From contig NZ_JANHDI010000001.1 of NCBI RefSeq assembly GCF_024494595.1, positions 553,515-617,514 of the forward strand: a stretch of DNA of 64,000 nucleotides, read 5' to 3'. A program made the translations under genes and the position numbers. Positions within the stretch are counted from its first letter, which is position 1. Every line of letters starts with the position of its first letter. The notes under the pieces are model-generated. The model was given only the letters and a program-made list of their open reading frames with translations, was not told where the DNA came from and ran no database searches. The DNA comes from Halobellus rarus (lineage in GTDB: Archaea; Halobacteriota; Halobacteria; Halobacteriales; Haloferacaceae). Below are positions 54,086 through 63,894 of this stretch, piece by piece.

Positions 54086-54125
54086 GGAGCCCTTTTTGGA
54101 CGTCGCGTCGAACGCTGCGACGGAG

Positions 54126-54950
54126 ATGAAGGTGGCCATCGTCGCGCAGTGGGGAAACGACCGAACGGCCCGTCTGGCGAGCGAGATCCGACAGCGACTC
54201 GTCTCGGAGGGCCTCACGGTGTGGGTCGACACGGCGACGGCCGCCGAACTGGACGTCGAGGGACGCGACGTCGACGAGTTCGACGCGGCCGACCTCGTGG
54301 TGAGCATCGGCGGCGACGGGACGTTCCTCTTCGCCGCTCACGGTGCGGGAACCACGCCGATCCTCGGCGTCAACCTCGGCGAGGTCGGATTCCTCAACGC
54401 CGTCACCCCCGACGACGCCGTCGACGCGGTGATGACCGAAGTCCGACGCTTCCGGGCCGACGGCGAACTCCCGACGCGGTCGATGCCCCGGCTCGCGGCG
54501 AGCGGCGAGGGGTGGTCGCTGCCCCCGGCCGTCAACGAGATCGTCGTGCAGGGCTCCCGACGCGGCCACGGCGGCGGCGCCTCGGTCGAGGTGTCGGTCG
54601 ACGGCTCGGAGTACGCCGACTGCCACGCCGACGGCGTGCTCGTCTCGACGCCGACCGGTAGCACCGCTTACAACCTCAGCGAGGACGGTCCGTTGATCCA
54701 CCCGGGCGTCTCGGGCCTCGTCGTCACCGGGATGGCCGCCGCGGACGGGACGCCGTCCCTCGTCGTCGACCGCGACGCGACCGTCTCGATCACCGTCTCG
54801 GACACCGACGATGCGGTCGTCGTCGTCGATGGCCGGATCCGCGAGCGCGTCGGCGCTCCCGCGGAAGTCACCGTCGGGATCGCGGGGCAACCGGTGCGGA
54901 TGGCCGGTCCGGCCTCTGATTTCTTCGAGGCGCTCGGCAAACTGGAGTGA
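54126..54950 (+). CDS. nadK: NAD kinase
   Basis: A 274-residue kinase that phosphorylates NAD to NADP. The family motifs are [14 protein letters not shown] near residue 60, [11 protein letters not shown], and [20 protein letters not shown] near 177. Start at 54126 ([11 protein letters not shown]) follows a TATA-like CTTTTTGG about 28-35 bases upstream; the open frame further upstream is antisense to the KaiC-like gene and not coding. Confidence 0.94.
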   Translation: MKVAIVAQWGNDRTARLASEIRQRLVSEGLTVWVDTATAAELDVEGRDVDEFDAADLVVSIGGDGTFLFAAHGAGTTPILGVNLGEVGFLNAVTPDDAVDAVMTEVRRFRADGELPTRSMPRLAASGEGWSLPPAVNEIVVQGSRRGHGGGASVEVSVDGSEYADCHADGVLVSTPTGSTAYNLSEDGPLIHPGVSGLVVTGMAAADGTPSLVVDRDATVSITVSDTDDAVVVVDGRIRERVGAPAEVTVGIAGQPVRMAGPASDFFEALGKLE

Positions 54951-55096
54951 AGCGAAATCGCGGCGGTCGACGCGCGGTCCGCTAACTACTTGTGCGATTT
55001 TTACAATACCCGTCCGATGCAGGGCGTGAAACGTTGACAATCCAGCAGCCGATCGGATAGCAATCCACATTAACCCCGAAGCCGAATCGCTCGAAT

Positions 55097-56341
55097 ATGA
55101 CCCAGTCGTACGTCATCATCGGCGACGGTGTCGCCGGCAGTTCCGCCGCCGAGACCCTCCGCGAGGAGGAGCCCGACGCCGACATCACCGTCATCACCGA
55201 CGAGGGTGAGGCCCTCTACAATCGGATTCTGATCAAGGAATTCGCCAAGGGGAAGCTCCCGGAAGCGCCGATCTCGATCCACGACGAATCGTGGTACTCC
55301 GAGAGAGAGATCGATCTCGAACTCAACACGCTCGTGGTCGACATCGACGTCGACGGGCACACGGTCGAGACGCACGAGGGCGAGGAGTACTCGTGGGACA
55401 AACTCCTCCTCGCGATGGGCGGCACGCCGACTCAGCTCCCCGTCGGGAACTCCGACGCGGAGGGCGTCCACCACTTCTGGACGTTCCAGGACGCCCGCGC
55501 GATCAAATCCCACATCGAGGAGGCCGACAGCTCCGTCGTCGTCGGCGCGGGCCTGCTCGGGATCGACCTCGCCGCGATCACCGCCGCTCAGGACGTCGAG
55601 GGCAAGTACCTGATGCGCGGCGACTGCTGGTGGCGCTACGCGCTCTCGGAGGAGGGTGCGGAGATCATCCACGAGGCGCTGCGCGAGCGCGACGTCGAAC
55701 CGGTGTTCCAATCCGGCGTCGACCACTTCGAGACCGACGACGACGGCCGCGTGACGACGGCGGTCGACCCCAACGGCGACGAGTACGACGCCGACTTCGT
55801 CGGCATCGCCATCGGCCTGAACTTCAACACCGAAATCCTGCAGGACACGCCGATCGAGACCGATACCGGGATCATCGTCGACGAGTACATGCAAACGAAC
55901 CACGAGGACGTCTTCGCCGCGGGCGACATCACGGAATTCGAGGACCTCATCCTCGGCGAGCGCGCGCAGAACGGCGCGTGGGGATCGGCGAAGGAGCAGG
56001 GTTCGATCGCGGCGCAGAACATGGTCGACTACGGCTCGGAACCCTTCGAGTGGGTCTCCTCGTATTCGATCACCCACTTCGATTTCCCGTTCCTCTCGTT
56101 CGGTCACCCGACCCTCGGCGACGACGAGGCCGAGGCGAAGTACTCCGACACCGAGTGGCGGCGGCTGGCGTTCAAGGACGGTCGCATCGTCGGCGGCGTC
56201 CTCATCGGCGACCTCTCGCCGCAGACGAAATTCAAGCAACTGATGCGCGAACAGCGCGTCGTCGCCGATCAGAAGGACATCCTGATGCAGCAGAACTTCG
56301 AACTCGACGAACTCGACCTCGAAGAGACGCCGGCCGAGTGA
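55097..56341 (+). CDS. FAD-dependent pyridine nucleotide-disulphide-type oxidoreductase
   Basis: A 414-residue flavoprotein: FAD-binding MTQSYVIIGDGVAGSSAAETL at the start, ATG-equivalent LLLAMGGTPTQLP, NAD-binding SVVVGAGLLGIDLAAI, and the second FAD motif DVFAAGDITEFEDL. There is no redox-active cysteine pair of the disulphide reductases, so it fits the ferredoxin/nitrite/rubredoxin reductase-like group. The electron partner is unknown. The protein is acidic and ends DLDLEETPAE in pattern. AT-rich bases before the ATG hold a weak TATA element. Confidence 0.87.
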   Translation: MTQSYVIIGDGVAGSSAAETLREEEPDADITVITDEGEALYNRILIKEFAKGKLPEAPISIHDESWYSEREIDLELNTLVVDIDVDGHTVETHEGEEYSWDKLLLAMGGTPTQLPVGNSDAEGVHHFWTFQDARAIKSHIEEADSSVVVGAGLLGIDLAAITAAQDVEGKYLMRGDCWWRYALSEEGAEIIHEALRERDVEPVFQSGVDHFETDDDGRVTTAVDPNGDEYDADFVGIAIGLNFNTEILQDTPIETDTGIIVDEYMQTNHEDVFAAGDITEFEDLILGERAQNGAWGSAKEQGSIAAQNMVDYGSEPFEWVSSYSITHFDFPFLSFGHPTLGDDEAEAKYSDTEWRRLAFKDGRIVGGVLIGDLSPQTKFKQLMREQRVVADQKDILMQQNFELDELDLEETPAE

Positions 56342-56482
56342 CGAGACGACACGACCCGTCCCGACACGACTCTGTGGCCCTGTTTCCCGGGCGCGGCTCA
56401 ATCTGCCAGACGCACCCGTCCGCCGTACGCGACCTTTCCTCTCCACCTCGTTGGACGACGAGCGTCCCGTTCCCCGATCCGC

Positions 56483-56513
56483 CCAAATATTTATGATCGT
56501 TCCTGATATTTGG
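56483..56513 (+). promoter_or_regulatory. Inverted repeat over the TATA box of a small gene
   Basis: Perfect eight-base arms CCAAATAT (56483-56490) and ATATTTGG (56506-56513) are 15 bases apart. The left arm overlaps the TATA AAATATTTATG, centred about 30 bases before the ATG at 56520, and the right arm lies over the probable transcription start. This is the position of a repressor operator. Confidence 0.55.
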
Positions 56514-56519
56514 TACCGT

Positions 56520-56750
56520 ATGTCACGATCTGTCCGAACGCAGGGAGAGGTCGACGTCGGCCGCGTCGTCGTCGAGTGCGACCCGGCCGAGGTCGATTCC
56601 GGTGATCGGGTACGGGACGTCGATCAGCTTTCGCCGTCCGATCGCCGCGACTTCCTCGACGCAGTCGAGGGGACCACGCGGCTGATCGATGCCCCGGGGC
56701 TGGCGGCCGGCGATGTCGTTCGATTCACCGCGTACTACCGGGTCGTGTGA
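56520..56750 (+). CDS. Small conserved-looking acidic protein, 76 residues
   Basis: A 76-residue soluble protein beginning MSRSVRTQGEVDVGRVVVEC and ending VVRFTAYYRVV. A beta-strand-rich pattern with alternating Val and charged residues is followed by a helix (PSDRRDFLDAVEG). No family recognised. The start at 56520 is backed by a TATA box about 30 bases upstream with an overlapping inverted repeat, so it is probably a regulated gene. Confidence 0.65.
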   Translation: MSRSVRTQGEVDVGRVVVECDPAEVDSGDRVRDVDQLSPSDRRDFLDAVEGTTRLIDAPGLAAGDVVRFTAYYRVV

Positions 56751-56839
56751 CTCGCTGTTACGGTCGACGTCGGGCGACGCGACGACCGGCGCCGCGCGCG
56801 ACCGATGCAGTTTTCGGCGGGTAGGCGATAGGGTCGGGT

Positions 56840-57280
56840 ATGAGCGACGAGCCTTCGTCTCCGAGCGGTCCCGGCGGCGACGCCGATATGACGCTGGCGT
56901 TCGAGCTGGCGGCGCTGCAGGGGTTGGCGGACCCGAACGCGGTCTTCAACGACGCCCGGCAGTGGACCGAGTACGTCGGCGTCGTGAGCGAAAAGCCCAC
57001 CTACGTCGTCACCAACTTCACGCGGAAACACCGGGTCAGACAGGACTTCTTCTCGGGCCCTCGCGGCGTCGAAGAGAGCCTGAAGAACGTCAAAACCCAG
57101 TTCGATACCGACCGGCACGTCTTCGTCGGGACGAGCGAGGAGGACGCGGAGCTCGCCGCGGCGGCCGAGTGGGAGTACCTCCCGTTGGAGCAAGCGGCCG
57201 AGGCGGCGGGGTGGACGCTCGCGGGCGACTCGGACACGGACGACCACTTCGAGTCGAGCGGCCGCGACGACTGGCCGTAA
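56840..57280 (+). CDS. Haloarchaeal conserved protein (DUF7124-type)
   Basis: A 146-residue acidic protein: after a disordered start, MTLAFELAALQGLADPNAVF, DARQWTEYVGVVSEKPTYVV and NFTRKHRVRQDFFSGPRGVE are strongly conserved-looking. I recall this pattern from the DUF7124 family; rated moderate. There is no catalytic motif. It lies 90 bases after the small protein and before the LOV kinase. Confidence 0.72.
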   Translation: MSDEPSSPSGPGGDADMTLAFELAALQGLADPNAVFNDARQWTEYVGVVSEKPTYVVTNFTRKHRVRQDFFSGPRGVEESLKNVKTQFDTDRHVFVGTSEEDAELAAAAEWEYLPLEQAAEAAGWTLAGDSDTDDHFESSGRDDWP

Positions 57281-57356
57281 CCCGCGGTCCGGCTTCCAGG
57301 GCGGCCGCGTTCTAGCAGGCCCGAATAGTTAATCCCGTACGGTGGTTCGATCGAAT

Positions 57357-59243
57357 ATGGCGCTGTCATCGTCCACCTACCGGACGCTCTTCGATGCGGC
57401 CCCCGACGCGCTCGTCGTCGTCGATCCCGAGACCGGACAGGTCCGTGAGTGCAATCGGCGGTACTGCGACCTGTGCGGCGTCGACCGGGCGGACCTCGTC
57501 GGCCGGACGTTTTCGACCCGGGTCGTACCCGACGGGGCCGACTCCGATCTGCTCGATAGGCTCCGCGAAGCGGCCGGCAAGGGGGAGTTCGTCGCGTCGC
57601 GACTCCGGACGGGACCGGGCGTCTCCGTCCCTGTGGAGATGCGCGTTTCGGCGGTGGACAGTGCCGTGGAGCGCCCCATCGAGAGCGGGGCTGCCGGGAC
57701 GGCGCCGTCCGAAGAACGGGCGACTGGGGCGGAACGGTTCCTGGTTCGCGTGACGGACGTCACCGACCGCAGGCAGCGCGAACGGGAACTCGAACGGAAG
57801 TCACGCGCGATGGACGAAGCGCCGTTCGGCGTCAGCATCAGCGATCCCGACGGGGAAGACAACCCGCTCGTGTTCGTGAACGAGCGGTTCCGGGAACTGA
57901 CCGGATACGACACCGACGAGGTGGTCGGCCGGAACTGCCGGTTCCTCCAGGGCGGGGCGACCGACTCCGCGCGCGTCGCCGAAATACGCGAGGCGATCGA
58001 CGCCGAAGAGCCGGTCACGGTCGAACTCCGGAACTACCGCCGAGACGGGACGGAGTTCTGGAACCGCGTCACCGTCTCGCCCGTTCGCGACGAAGACGGG
58101 ACGGTCGTCAACTTCGTCGGGTTCCAGGAGGACGTCACCGAGCAGCGGCGGAACCGCAAGGAACTCGAATTGGCCTACGACCTGCTCGAGACCGTCCGCA
58201 GCGGCGTATTTACGACTGACCCGACACCCGACGGCGAGTTCGGATACGTCAACCCCGCGCTCGTGTCGCTCCTGGGAGCGGGGTCGGCCGAAGAGCTCCG
58301 AGAACACACCGTCGACGACTTCTACGCTGACTCCTCCGAGCGCCAAGAGCTCGTCGAGGCACTCCGGACCACCGACGACGACCACGTCAGCCGGGAGGTG
58401 CAACTCGAGACGCTCGACGGGGAGACGAGAGACGTGAAGGTCACGGCCTCGCTCTCGACCGACGAGACGGGAACCGAGTACGTTCACAAGGTCGTCCAAG
58501 ACGTCACCGAGTACAAGGAGTACGAAAAGCGGCTCGAAGAACAGCGCGACAACCTCGAGATCCTGAACCAGATGGTCCGCCACGACATTCGGAACGACCT
58601 CCAGATCGTGACGGCGTACACGGATTTCCTGTCGGACCACGTCGACGAGGACGGTGCGGAGTACGTCTCGAAGATCAGAGAGAGCGCCGCTCACGCGGTC
58701 GAGCTGACGCGAACGGCACGAGATATGGCCGACGTGATGCTCGCACCCGAGACGACACACCAGCCGCTCGGACTCAGAAGCGCCCTCGAGGGTGAGATCG
58801 ACGAGATCCGATCGAAACACTCCGAGGCCGTGATCACGGTCACCGGATCGATCCCGGCCGTGACGGTGTGCGCCGACGACATGCTCGATTCCGTCTTCCG
58901 TAACCTGCTCTCGAACGCGATCCAGCACAACGACAAGGAGATCCCGAACGTGCGAGTCGACGTCGCGGACGACGAAGAGACCGTCACCGTCCGCATCGCG
59001 GACAACGGCCCCGGCGTCCCCGACAGTCAGAAGGAGGCGATCTTCGGGAAGGGCGAGAAGGGTCTCGAGAGCGGCGGAACCGGGATCGGTCTCTACTTGG
59101 TCGAAACGCTCGTCGACGGCTACGGCGGCGACGTGTGGGTCGAGGACAGGGTCGAACAGGGAACCGAGAGCGGGCTCGTCGGCCCCGAAGAAGCGGATCC
59201 GGAGGGAGCGGTCTTCGTCGTCGAACTTCAGCGGGCCGACTGA
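57357..59243 (+). CDS. LOV-domain blue-light sensor histidine kinase
   Basis: A soluble 628-residue kinase with three PAS domains. PAS-A is about residues 5-136. PAS-B (about 148-262) is a LOV domain: [13 protein letters not shown] with photo-reactive C194, then [20 protein letters not shown] and [10 protein letters not shown] with the flavin glutamine. PAS-C is about 270-385. The kinase has H409 in [21 protein letters not shown]-box [11 protein letters not shown], and ATP lid ADNGPGVP and [14 protein letters not shown]. No response regulator is adjacent. ATG 57357 follows a TATA-like TAGTTAAT about 28 bases upstream; GTG 57342 is an in-frame alternative. Blue-light sensing follows from the LOV residues. 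Confidence 0.92.
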   Translation: MALSSSTYRTLFDAAPDALVVVDPETGQVRECNRRYCDLCGVDRADLVGRTFSTRVVPDGADSDLLDRLREAAGKGEFVASRLRTGPGVSVPVEMRVSAVDSAVERPIESGAAGTAPSEERATGAERFLVRVTDVTDRRQRERELERKSRAMDEAPFGVSISDPDGEDNPLVFVNERFRELTGYDTDEVVGRNCRFLQGGATDSARVAEIREAIDAEEPVTVELRNYRRDGTEFWNRVTVSPVRDEDGTVVNFVGFQEDVTEQRRNRKELELAYDLLETVRSGVFTTDPTPDGEFGYVNPALVSLLGAGSAEELREHTVDDFYADSSERQELVEALRTTDDDHVSREVQLETLDGETRDVKVTASLSTDETGTEYVHKVVQDVTEYKEYEKRLEEQRDNLEILNQMVRHDIRNDLQIVTAYTDFLSDHVDEDGAEYVSKIRESAAHAVELTRTARDMADVMLAPETTHQPLGLRSALEGEIDEIRSKHSEAVITVTGSIPAVTVCADDMLDSVFRNLLSNAIQHNDKEIPNVRVDVADDEETVTVRIADNGPGVPDSQKEAIFGKGEKGLESGGTGIGLYLVETLVDGYGGDVWVEDRVEQGTESGLVGPEEADPEGAVFVVELQRAD

Positions 59244-59398
59244 CAGTGTCGGCGATCTCTCACTGTCCGTCTCAGACGACGAGGTCGAGGGTGATGCACT
59301 CTGAAAAGGCGAAACGGTGGCTCGTCCGTGTGAGGGGTCAACGTGACAGAGTTCGGCTAACGAAAGCGTTAATCGAACTCCGTCCTTCCCGTGTGACA

Positions 59399-60337
59399 AT
59401 GAGTCACCAGCTTCCTGACGTCCAGGCAAGCCAACCCGACGTCACGGTCGGGTTGAGTCAAGTCGGCGTAACGGGCGTCGAGAAACTCGTCAAACTCGCC
59501 CGCGAGGGCAAGCGACCGCTCATTTTGACCGCGGACTTCGAGGTATTCGTCGACCTCCCGAGCGGCCGCAAGGGAATCGATATGAGTCGGAATATGCAGG
59601 TCATCGACGAGACGCTCGAAGCGGCCGTCGCCGAGCCCGCCTACCGCGTCGAGGACCTCTGCGGCGACGTGGCCGAGCGCCTGCTCGCAAAGCACGAGTA
59701 CACCTCGACCGCCGAAGTCAGGATGACGGCGGACTTCGTCGTCCGCGAGGACACCCCGGCGAGCGAACTCTCCACGCAGAGCACGATCGAGATCGTCGCC
59801 AGCGCGACGGCCACCGACGAGGGGACCCGCGAGGAGATCGGTGCCGAAGTCGTCGGGATGACGGTCTGTCCCTGCTCGCAGGGGATGTCCGCCTCCCGCG
59901 CCCGCGACGTGATGCGCGACCTCGACGTCGACGAGGAGACGATCGAGGAGTTCCTCGAACAGGTGCCCCAGCCGGGGCACTCCCAGCGCGGTCACGCGAC
60001 GCTGACGGTCACGGCCGACGGCTCGCCGGACGTCGACCTGATGGAGATCGTCGAGATCGCGCGCGACTCGATGTCCGCGCGGATCTACAACCTCGCGAAG
60101 CGTCCCGACGAGGACTACATGACCTATCACGCGCACGCGGACGCGAAGTTCGTCGAGGACTGCGTCCGCTCGATGGCTGAGATGGTCATCGACGAGTTCG
60201 ACCACCTCGCGGACGACACCGTCGTCCACATGAAGCAGTCGAACGACGAGTCCATCCACCAGCACAACGCCCACGCCGAGCGCGAGGTCACGCTCGAACA
60301 ACTCCGCGCGGAACTGAGCGGCGAGGAACTGAACTGA
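59399..60337 (+). CDS. mptA: GTP cyclohydrolase MptA (GTP cyclohydrolase IV)
   Basis: A 312-residue metal-dependent GTP cyclohydrolase that starts archaeal pterin synthesis and supplies folate-type pterins in haloarchaea. Metal and substrate stretches: [35 protein letters not shown] and [18 protein letters not shown]. It begins [23 protein letters not shown] 59399 with TATA-like CGTTAATCG about 25-31 bases upstream. The stop lies inside a 20-base tandem duplication. Confidence 0.94.
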   Translation: MSHQLPDVQASQPDVTVGLSQVGVTGVEKLVKLAREGKRPLILTADFEVFVDLPSGRKGIDMSRNMQVIDETLEAAVAEPAYRVEDLCGDVAERLLAKHEYTSTAEVRMTADFVVREDTPASELSTQSTIEIVASATATDEGTREEIGAEVVGMTVCPCSQGMSASRARDVMRDLDVDEETIEEFLEQVPQPGHSQRGHATLTVTADGSPDVDLMEIVEIARDSMSARIYNLAKRPDEDYMTYHAHADAKFVEDCVRSMAEMVIDEFDHLADDTVVHMKQSNDESIHQHNAHAEREVTLEQLRAELSGEELN

Positions 60338-60354
60338 GCGGCGAGGAACTGAAC
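60311..60354. repeat. 20-base tandem duplication across the mptA stop codon
   Basis: GAACTGAGCGGCGAGGAACT (60311-60330) is repeated exactly at 60331-60350 and followed by GAAC. The mptA stop (60335-60337) is in the second copy. The unit is not a multiple of three, so the duplication sets the end of the protein. Confidence 0.85.
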
Positions 60355-60426
60355 AGCGGGCGTTGGACCGACCGACACGGCCGGGGGCCCCTCCACCTCG
60401 CTCGCTTTCGCTCCGTGAACTGAACC

Positions 60427-61248
60427 TTACTCCTCGGCGAGCGCCGACAGCGACAGCGGTTCGGCCGCCTCCCACCGCGGATCGAACATCTCTCGGACGT
60501 CGGCGGCGAACTCGGGATCCTTCAGGTCGATCATCGCGAACGCCTCGCCGGGATCGAGCGGGTTCGGCACCTCGATGCACACCTCGACGTCGTCGATGAG
60601 TTCGAACGTCCCGGAAAGTTCGGGTGCCGTTCGGACCGAAAAGCTCGGGTGGTCTGCGAGCCGTTCGGTGTACCGCTCGCCGACGCTTTGCGGGAGCGAC
60701 TCGACCAGTTCGGGCGCCATCAACACGGACACGTCGACGCCGCGGTCCAGCGCGTCCTCCAACTCCGCGACGACTCTGTCGCCGACGGTTCCCAGGTCGA
60801 ACTGAGGAGAGACGCTGCCGGCGACGACGACTAGCGAGTCGTCGGCCGCGGCGAGGCGCTCGACGAGGAGTTCGATCCACTCCTCGGTGCCGACAGCGGC
60901 CGTCCAGAACTGACTCTGGACCGGCTCTGCGGTCTCTAGCTCCTCGGTGAGTTCGTCGACGACGCCCTCGTACTGCTCGGCCTTCTCCCGGAGTTCCCGT
61001 CGCTTGCTCTCCAGCAGTCGGTCGAGCGCCGTGTCGGGCTCGACCGCGACGTACTTCTTCGGCCGACTCGCGGCCTGACTCCTGACGAGGCTGTGCTGTT
61101 CGAGACTGTTCAGTACGTCGTAGATCCGCCCCATCGGAACGTCGCTGGCGCGGGACAACTCTTTGGCCGTTGTTGGTCCCGTTCGAAGCAACGACCGGTA
61201 CGCACGCGCTTCGTACTCGGACAGCCCGAGATCCCTGAGATTCGCCAT
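60427..61248 (-). CDS. TrmB family transcriptional regulator
   Basis: A 273-residue regulator: winged helix at residues 1-70 (MANLRDLGLSEYEARAYRSL, AKELSRASDVPMGRIYDVLN), a coiled linker (about 75-110), and a sugar-binding-like C-terminal domain with VVAGSVSPQFDLG and the PLD-like VDVSVLMAPELVE. TrmB proteins control sugar metabolism or redox genes; the target is not evident. TATA TAGTTTTTGT lies near 61275-61284. It converges with mptA. Confidence 0.88.
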   Translation of the reverse strand: MANLRDLGLSEYEARAYRSLLRTGPTTAKELSRASDVPMGRIYDVLNSLEQHSLVRSQAASRPKKYVAVEPDTALDRLLESKRRELREKAEQYEGVVDELTEELETAEPVQSQFWTAAVGTEEWIELLVERLAAADDSLVVVAGSVSPQFDLGTVGDRVVAELEDALDRGVDVSVLMAPELVESLPQSVGERYTERLADHPSFSVRTAPELSGTFELIDDVEVCIEVPNPLDPGEAFAMIDLKDPEFAADVREMFDPRWEAAEPLSLSALAEE

Positions 61249-61322
61249 ACCACACGCTGTGAGGCCACGAACAAAAACTAATCGGAGGTTTACACGGACG
61301 GAGGGTTCCCGCGATATCCCCC

Positions 61323-63107
61323 TTACTCGCCCCGCGTGAGTGCCGAAACCGCGTTCATCAACTCTTCGGGCGTGGTCGCCTCGCGGGTCCGCTCTCCCCG
61401 TCTGACGGTCGCGACGCCCGCCGAAACGGCTGGGGATCGAGGGATCACGACGGCCTCGTGGTCGGCGACGCGCAGCGCGGCCCGGTGGAGGTCACACCCC
61501 GCGGAACCGCCGACTGCGACCACGAGATCAGGGCGCGTGAGTCGCGCCGCGACCGATCCGTATCCGGCGACCTGGACGCCGATTCGGTCCCACGCGCCGG
61601 CGAAGGCGGCGATTCCGGCGTGTGCGGCGTCTCCGTACCGCTGGGAGGCTTCGGCCGCTCCGCTTTCCTCTTCCACCTCGCCGACGAGCGCCCCGAGATC
61701 GAGGAGCGCCTCCGCCATCTCGACGCCCCCGTCGAGCGGCCTGAGCGGTTCGTCGAGCAGACCGACGCCCGTTTCGGGGCCGTCGCGGAACGCCCCGTCC
61801 GGTTCCTGCAGGGCGTCGATCGCCCGATCGGCCACGTCGCGAGCGACGTCCAACGGATCCCGTCCCGAGGCGAGCGCGTCCGGACCGAGCACCTGTCGTG
61901 CGCGGGCGAACGCGGCGACGACCCGCGCGTGGTCTTCGAGCAGGAGTTCCGGCGCGGTCGCGGGGTCGTCGTCGGGCGACGACCCCGCAGCGGTCCCTCC
62001 CTCCCCTCTCGACGCCGTCTCGAAGTGCGCAACCGTCCCATCGTCCGCGACGAACGCGGCGTTGAGTTCGTCGAGGACGCGCGTGGCGTACTCGCGGGCC
62101 GTCTCGTCGTCGGTGTAGGACGCGAGCGTCAGGAAGGCGTCCGCCGTCAGCGCGTTGGCGCCGGCGTACGCCGTCAGGTCGCGCCGCGGCCCGAAGTCGG
62201 CCGAGGTTTCGACCCCCTGTGAACCCTCGCTGTCGATTCCTGACGGGCCCTCGCTGTCGATCGATTCCCCGGCGTCGTCCGTCGCGGGCGCGACGCTGCC
62301 CCCGAAGGCGGTCCCGTTCCAGAGGCGGTCGATCAGGAAGTCGCGGGCCCCGAGCGCCGGGTCGAGCAGGTCGTCGTCACCGGTGTAGAGGTAGCCGTGG
62401 GCGAACGCACGCACGAGCGCCGCGTTCGCGTCGAGCACCTTCTCGGTGTGCGGATCGGTCCAGTCTCGCCCCTCCGCGTAGCGGTAGAAGCCCCCCGACT
62501 CGTCGTCGTAGAGCGATTCGCCGATCACGCCGAGCGTCTCGATCGCCTGCTCGCGGGCGCGCTTGAGCGCGAACTCGACCGTCCGCGGGAGCGGGAACTT
62601 CGCGTCGGTGCCCCAGCCGGCGAACCGCGGGTCCCACTTCTCGTCGAGTTGCCCGGCGAGGTGCGACTCGATCCGCTCGTCGACCGCCCCCCCAGGTGTC
62701 GGATCGCCCGAAAGCGCCCGCGGAATTCGTCCGGCCTCCTCGCCGCGGTCGCGCCAGACGTCGCGGACGGAGTCGAGCACCTGCCGCATCCCGTCGAGGC
62801 CGAGGTACGTCGCGCCGGTGATTACCTTTCCCGACGGCGTACAGAACACCGTCGAGGGAAATCCGCCCATATTGTACCGTTCGCGGACGCGCGGGCGACG
62901 GTCGACGTCGACCCGGACCGGGACGAAGCCGTCGTTGACGTTCGCGGCGATCCGCGGCTCGGCGTAGGTCTCGGCGTCCATCTCGTGACAGCTGTCGCAC
63001 CACGTCGCGGTGAGCGCGAGCAGCACGGGGCGGTCGGCGGCCCGAGCCTCCTCGAACGGTGCCGGTCCCCACTCGCGCCACTCGACGTGCGTCCGGTCGT
63101 CGGTCAT
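61323..63107 (-). CDS. DUF255 thioredoxin-fold protein with glycosidase-like (alpha/alpha barrel) C-terminus
   Basis: A 594-residue member of the YyaL/spermatogenesis-associated 20 family. Residues about 10-150 have a thioredoxin-like fold with the motif TATWCDSCHEMDAETY and the cis-Pro segment GGFPSTVFCTPSGKVI. The remainder is helical and resembles N-acylglucosamine 2-epimerase or glycosidase barrels. Shorter than the usual 650-750 residues: the stretch between the thioredoxin domain and the barrel is reduced. Residues about 287-302 hold a duplicated IDSEG unit. Start ATG 63107. The function of the family is not settled. Confidence 0.85.
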   Translation of the reverse strand: MTDDRTHVEWREWGPAPFEEARAADRPVLLALTATWCDSCHEMDAETYAEPRIAANVNDGFVPVRVDVDRRPRVRERYNMGGFPSTVFCTPSGKVITGATYLGLDGMRQVLDSVRDVWRDRGEEAGRIPRALSGDPTPGGAVDERIESHLAGQLDEKWDPRFAGWGTDAKFPLPRTVEFALKRAREQAIETLGVIGESLYDDESGGFYRYAEGRDWTDPHTEKVLDANAALVRAFAHGYLYTGDDDLLDPALGARDFLIDRLWNGTAFGGSVAPATDDAGESIDSEGPSGIDSEGSQGVETSADFGPRRDLTAYAGANALTADAFLTLASYTDDETAREYATRVLDELNAAFVADDGTVAHFETASRGEGGTAAGSSPDDDPATAPELLLEDHARVVAAFARARQVLGPDALASGRDPLDVARDVADRAIDALQEPDGAFRDGPETGVGLLDEPLRPLDGGVEMAEALLDLGALVGEVEEESGAAEASQRYGDAAHAGIAAFAGAWDRIGVQVAGYGSVAARLTRPDLVVAVGGSAGCDLHRAALRVADHEAVVIPRSPAVSAGVATVRRGERTREATTPEELMNAVSALTRGE

Positions 63108-63221
63108 ACCCGCGATCGGACGCGCCGGCGGGTAAGCCCTTCGAGGTGACGTCCTCGGCGCATCCGGCGCACCAGGCCGCACGACACAAGGGCTATGAAC
63201 GGGCGTCGCAAACGGTGGCGT

Positions 63222-63707
63222 ATGCGAACGCGCTGGGTCATCGCACTCCTGTTGGCGATTCCGCTCGCCGACACGCTCCTGTTGCTGCCGATCGCGGGGC
63301 GGATCGGCTTCGTTCCGACCGTGCTCCTGGTGGTTCTCACCGGGCTCGTAGGGATGCTACTCGTCCGAGCGGAGGGCCGCCACACGCTCTCGAAGCTCCA
63401 GCGGAAGGCCGCGACGGGCGAGGTGCCGACGAACGAACTGCTCGACGGCGGACTCCTGATCGCCGCCGGCGCGTTCCTCCTGACGCCCGGTATCGTCACG
63501 GACGCGCTCGGGTTCGCGCTCGCGCTACCGGTCACTCGCTATCCGATTCGGGAGGTCCTGAAGCGCTACGTGGTGCGACCCTACCTGGACCGACAGACCG
63601 GTGGTTTCGTCTCCGGCAACGTCTGGGTCGGCGGTTTCCCGGGCGACGACGACGTGGTGAATCTGGATCCCGAAGAGTACGGCCGCCCCGGCGACGACAA
63701 CTCCTGA
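63222..63707 (+). CDS. fxsA: FxsA family membrane protein
   Basis: A 161-residue inner-membrane protein of the FxsA family: RWVIALLLAIPLADTLLLL, TGLVGMLLVRAEGRHTL and the segment GGLLIAAGAFLLTPGIVTDALG give three or four helices and the family signature. The acidic tail ends in the cytoplasm. FxsA in E. coli affects phage exclusion by F; its role in archaea is unknown. ATG 63222 fits the family better than 63195. Confidence 0.87.
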   Translation: MRTRWVIALLLAIPLADTLLLLPIAGRIGFVPTVLLVVLTGLVGMLLVRAEGRHTLSKLQRKAATGEVPTNELLDGGLLIAAGAFLLTPGIVTDALGFALALPVTRYPIREVLKRYVVRPYLDRQTGGFVSGNVWVGGFPGDDDVVNLDPEEYGRPGDDNS

Positions 63708-63770
63708 TTCTGTGCGTCTTCGGCCGATCCTAACCCCGGTACTCCGTGACCAACTCCGGTCGAAAGGAAA

Positions 63771-63780
63771 CCCTTAAACT
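63771..63780 (+). promoter_or_regulatory. TATA box of tRNA-Ile
   Basis: CCCTTAAACT lies 33-42 bases before the tRNA start (63813), allowing a short leader that would be removed by RNase P. Confidence 0.5.
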
Positions 63781-63812
63781 ACTCATCGAACAACGAGTAG
63801 ATGCGCTCACCT

Positions 63813-63886
63813 GGGCCAATAGCTCAGTCAGGTTGAGCGCTCGGCTGATAACCGGGAGGTCCACGGTTCAAATCCGTGTTGGCCCA
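63813..63886 (+). tRNA. tRNA-Ile (anticodon GAU)
   Basis: A 74-base cloverleaf: acceptor GGGCCAA pairs with TTGGCCC, D-arm GCTC/GAGC, anticodon arm CTCGG-CTGATAA-CCGGG with anticodon GAT, variable loop AGGTC, T-arm CACGG-TTCAAAT-CCGTG, discriminator A. The encoded bases after it are CCT, so the CCA end must be added or completed post-transcriptionally. No intron is present. Confidence 0.97.
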
Positions 63887-63894
63887 CCTAACAA

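Noticed and set aside
53538..54125. N-terminal extension of the NAD kinase frame
   Set aside because: It is antisense to the KaiC-like gene and is Pro/Arg/Ser-rich; the family start is [11 protein letters not shown], which has a TATA element upstream.
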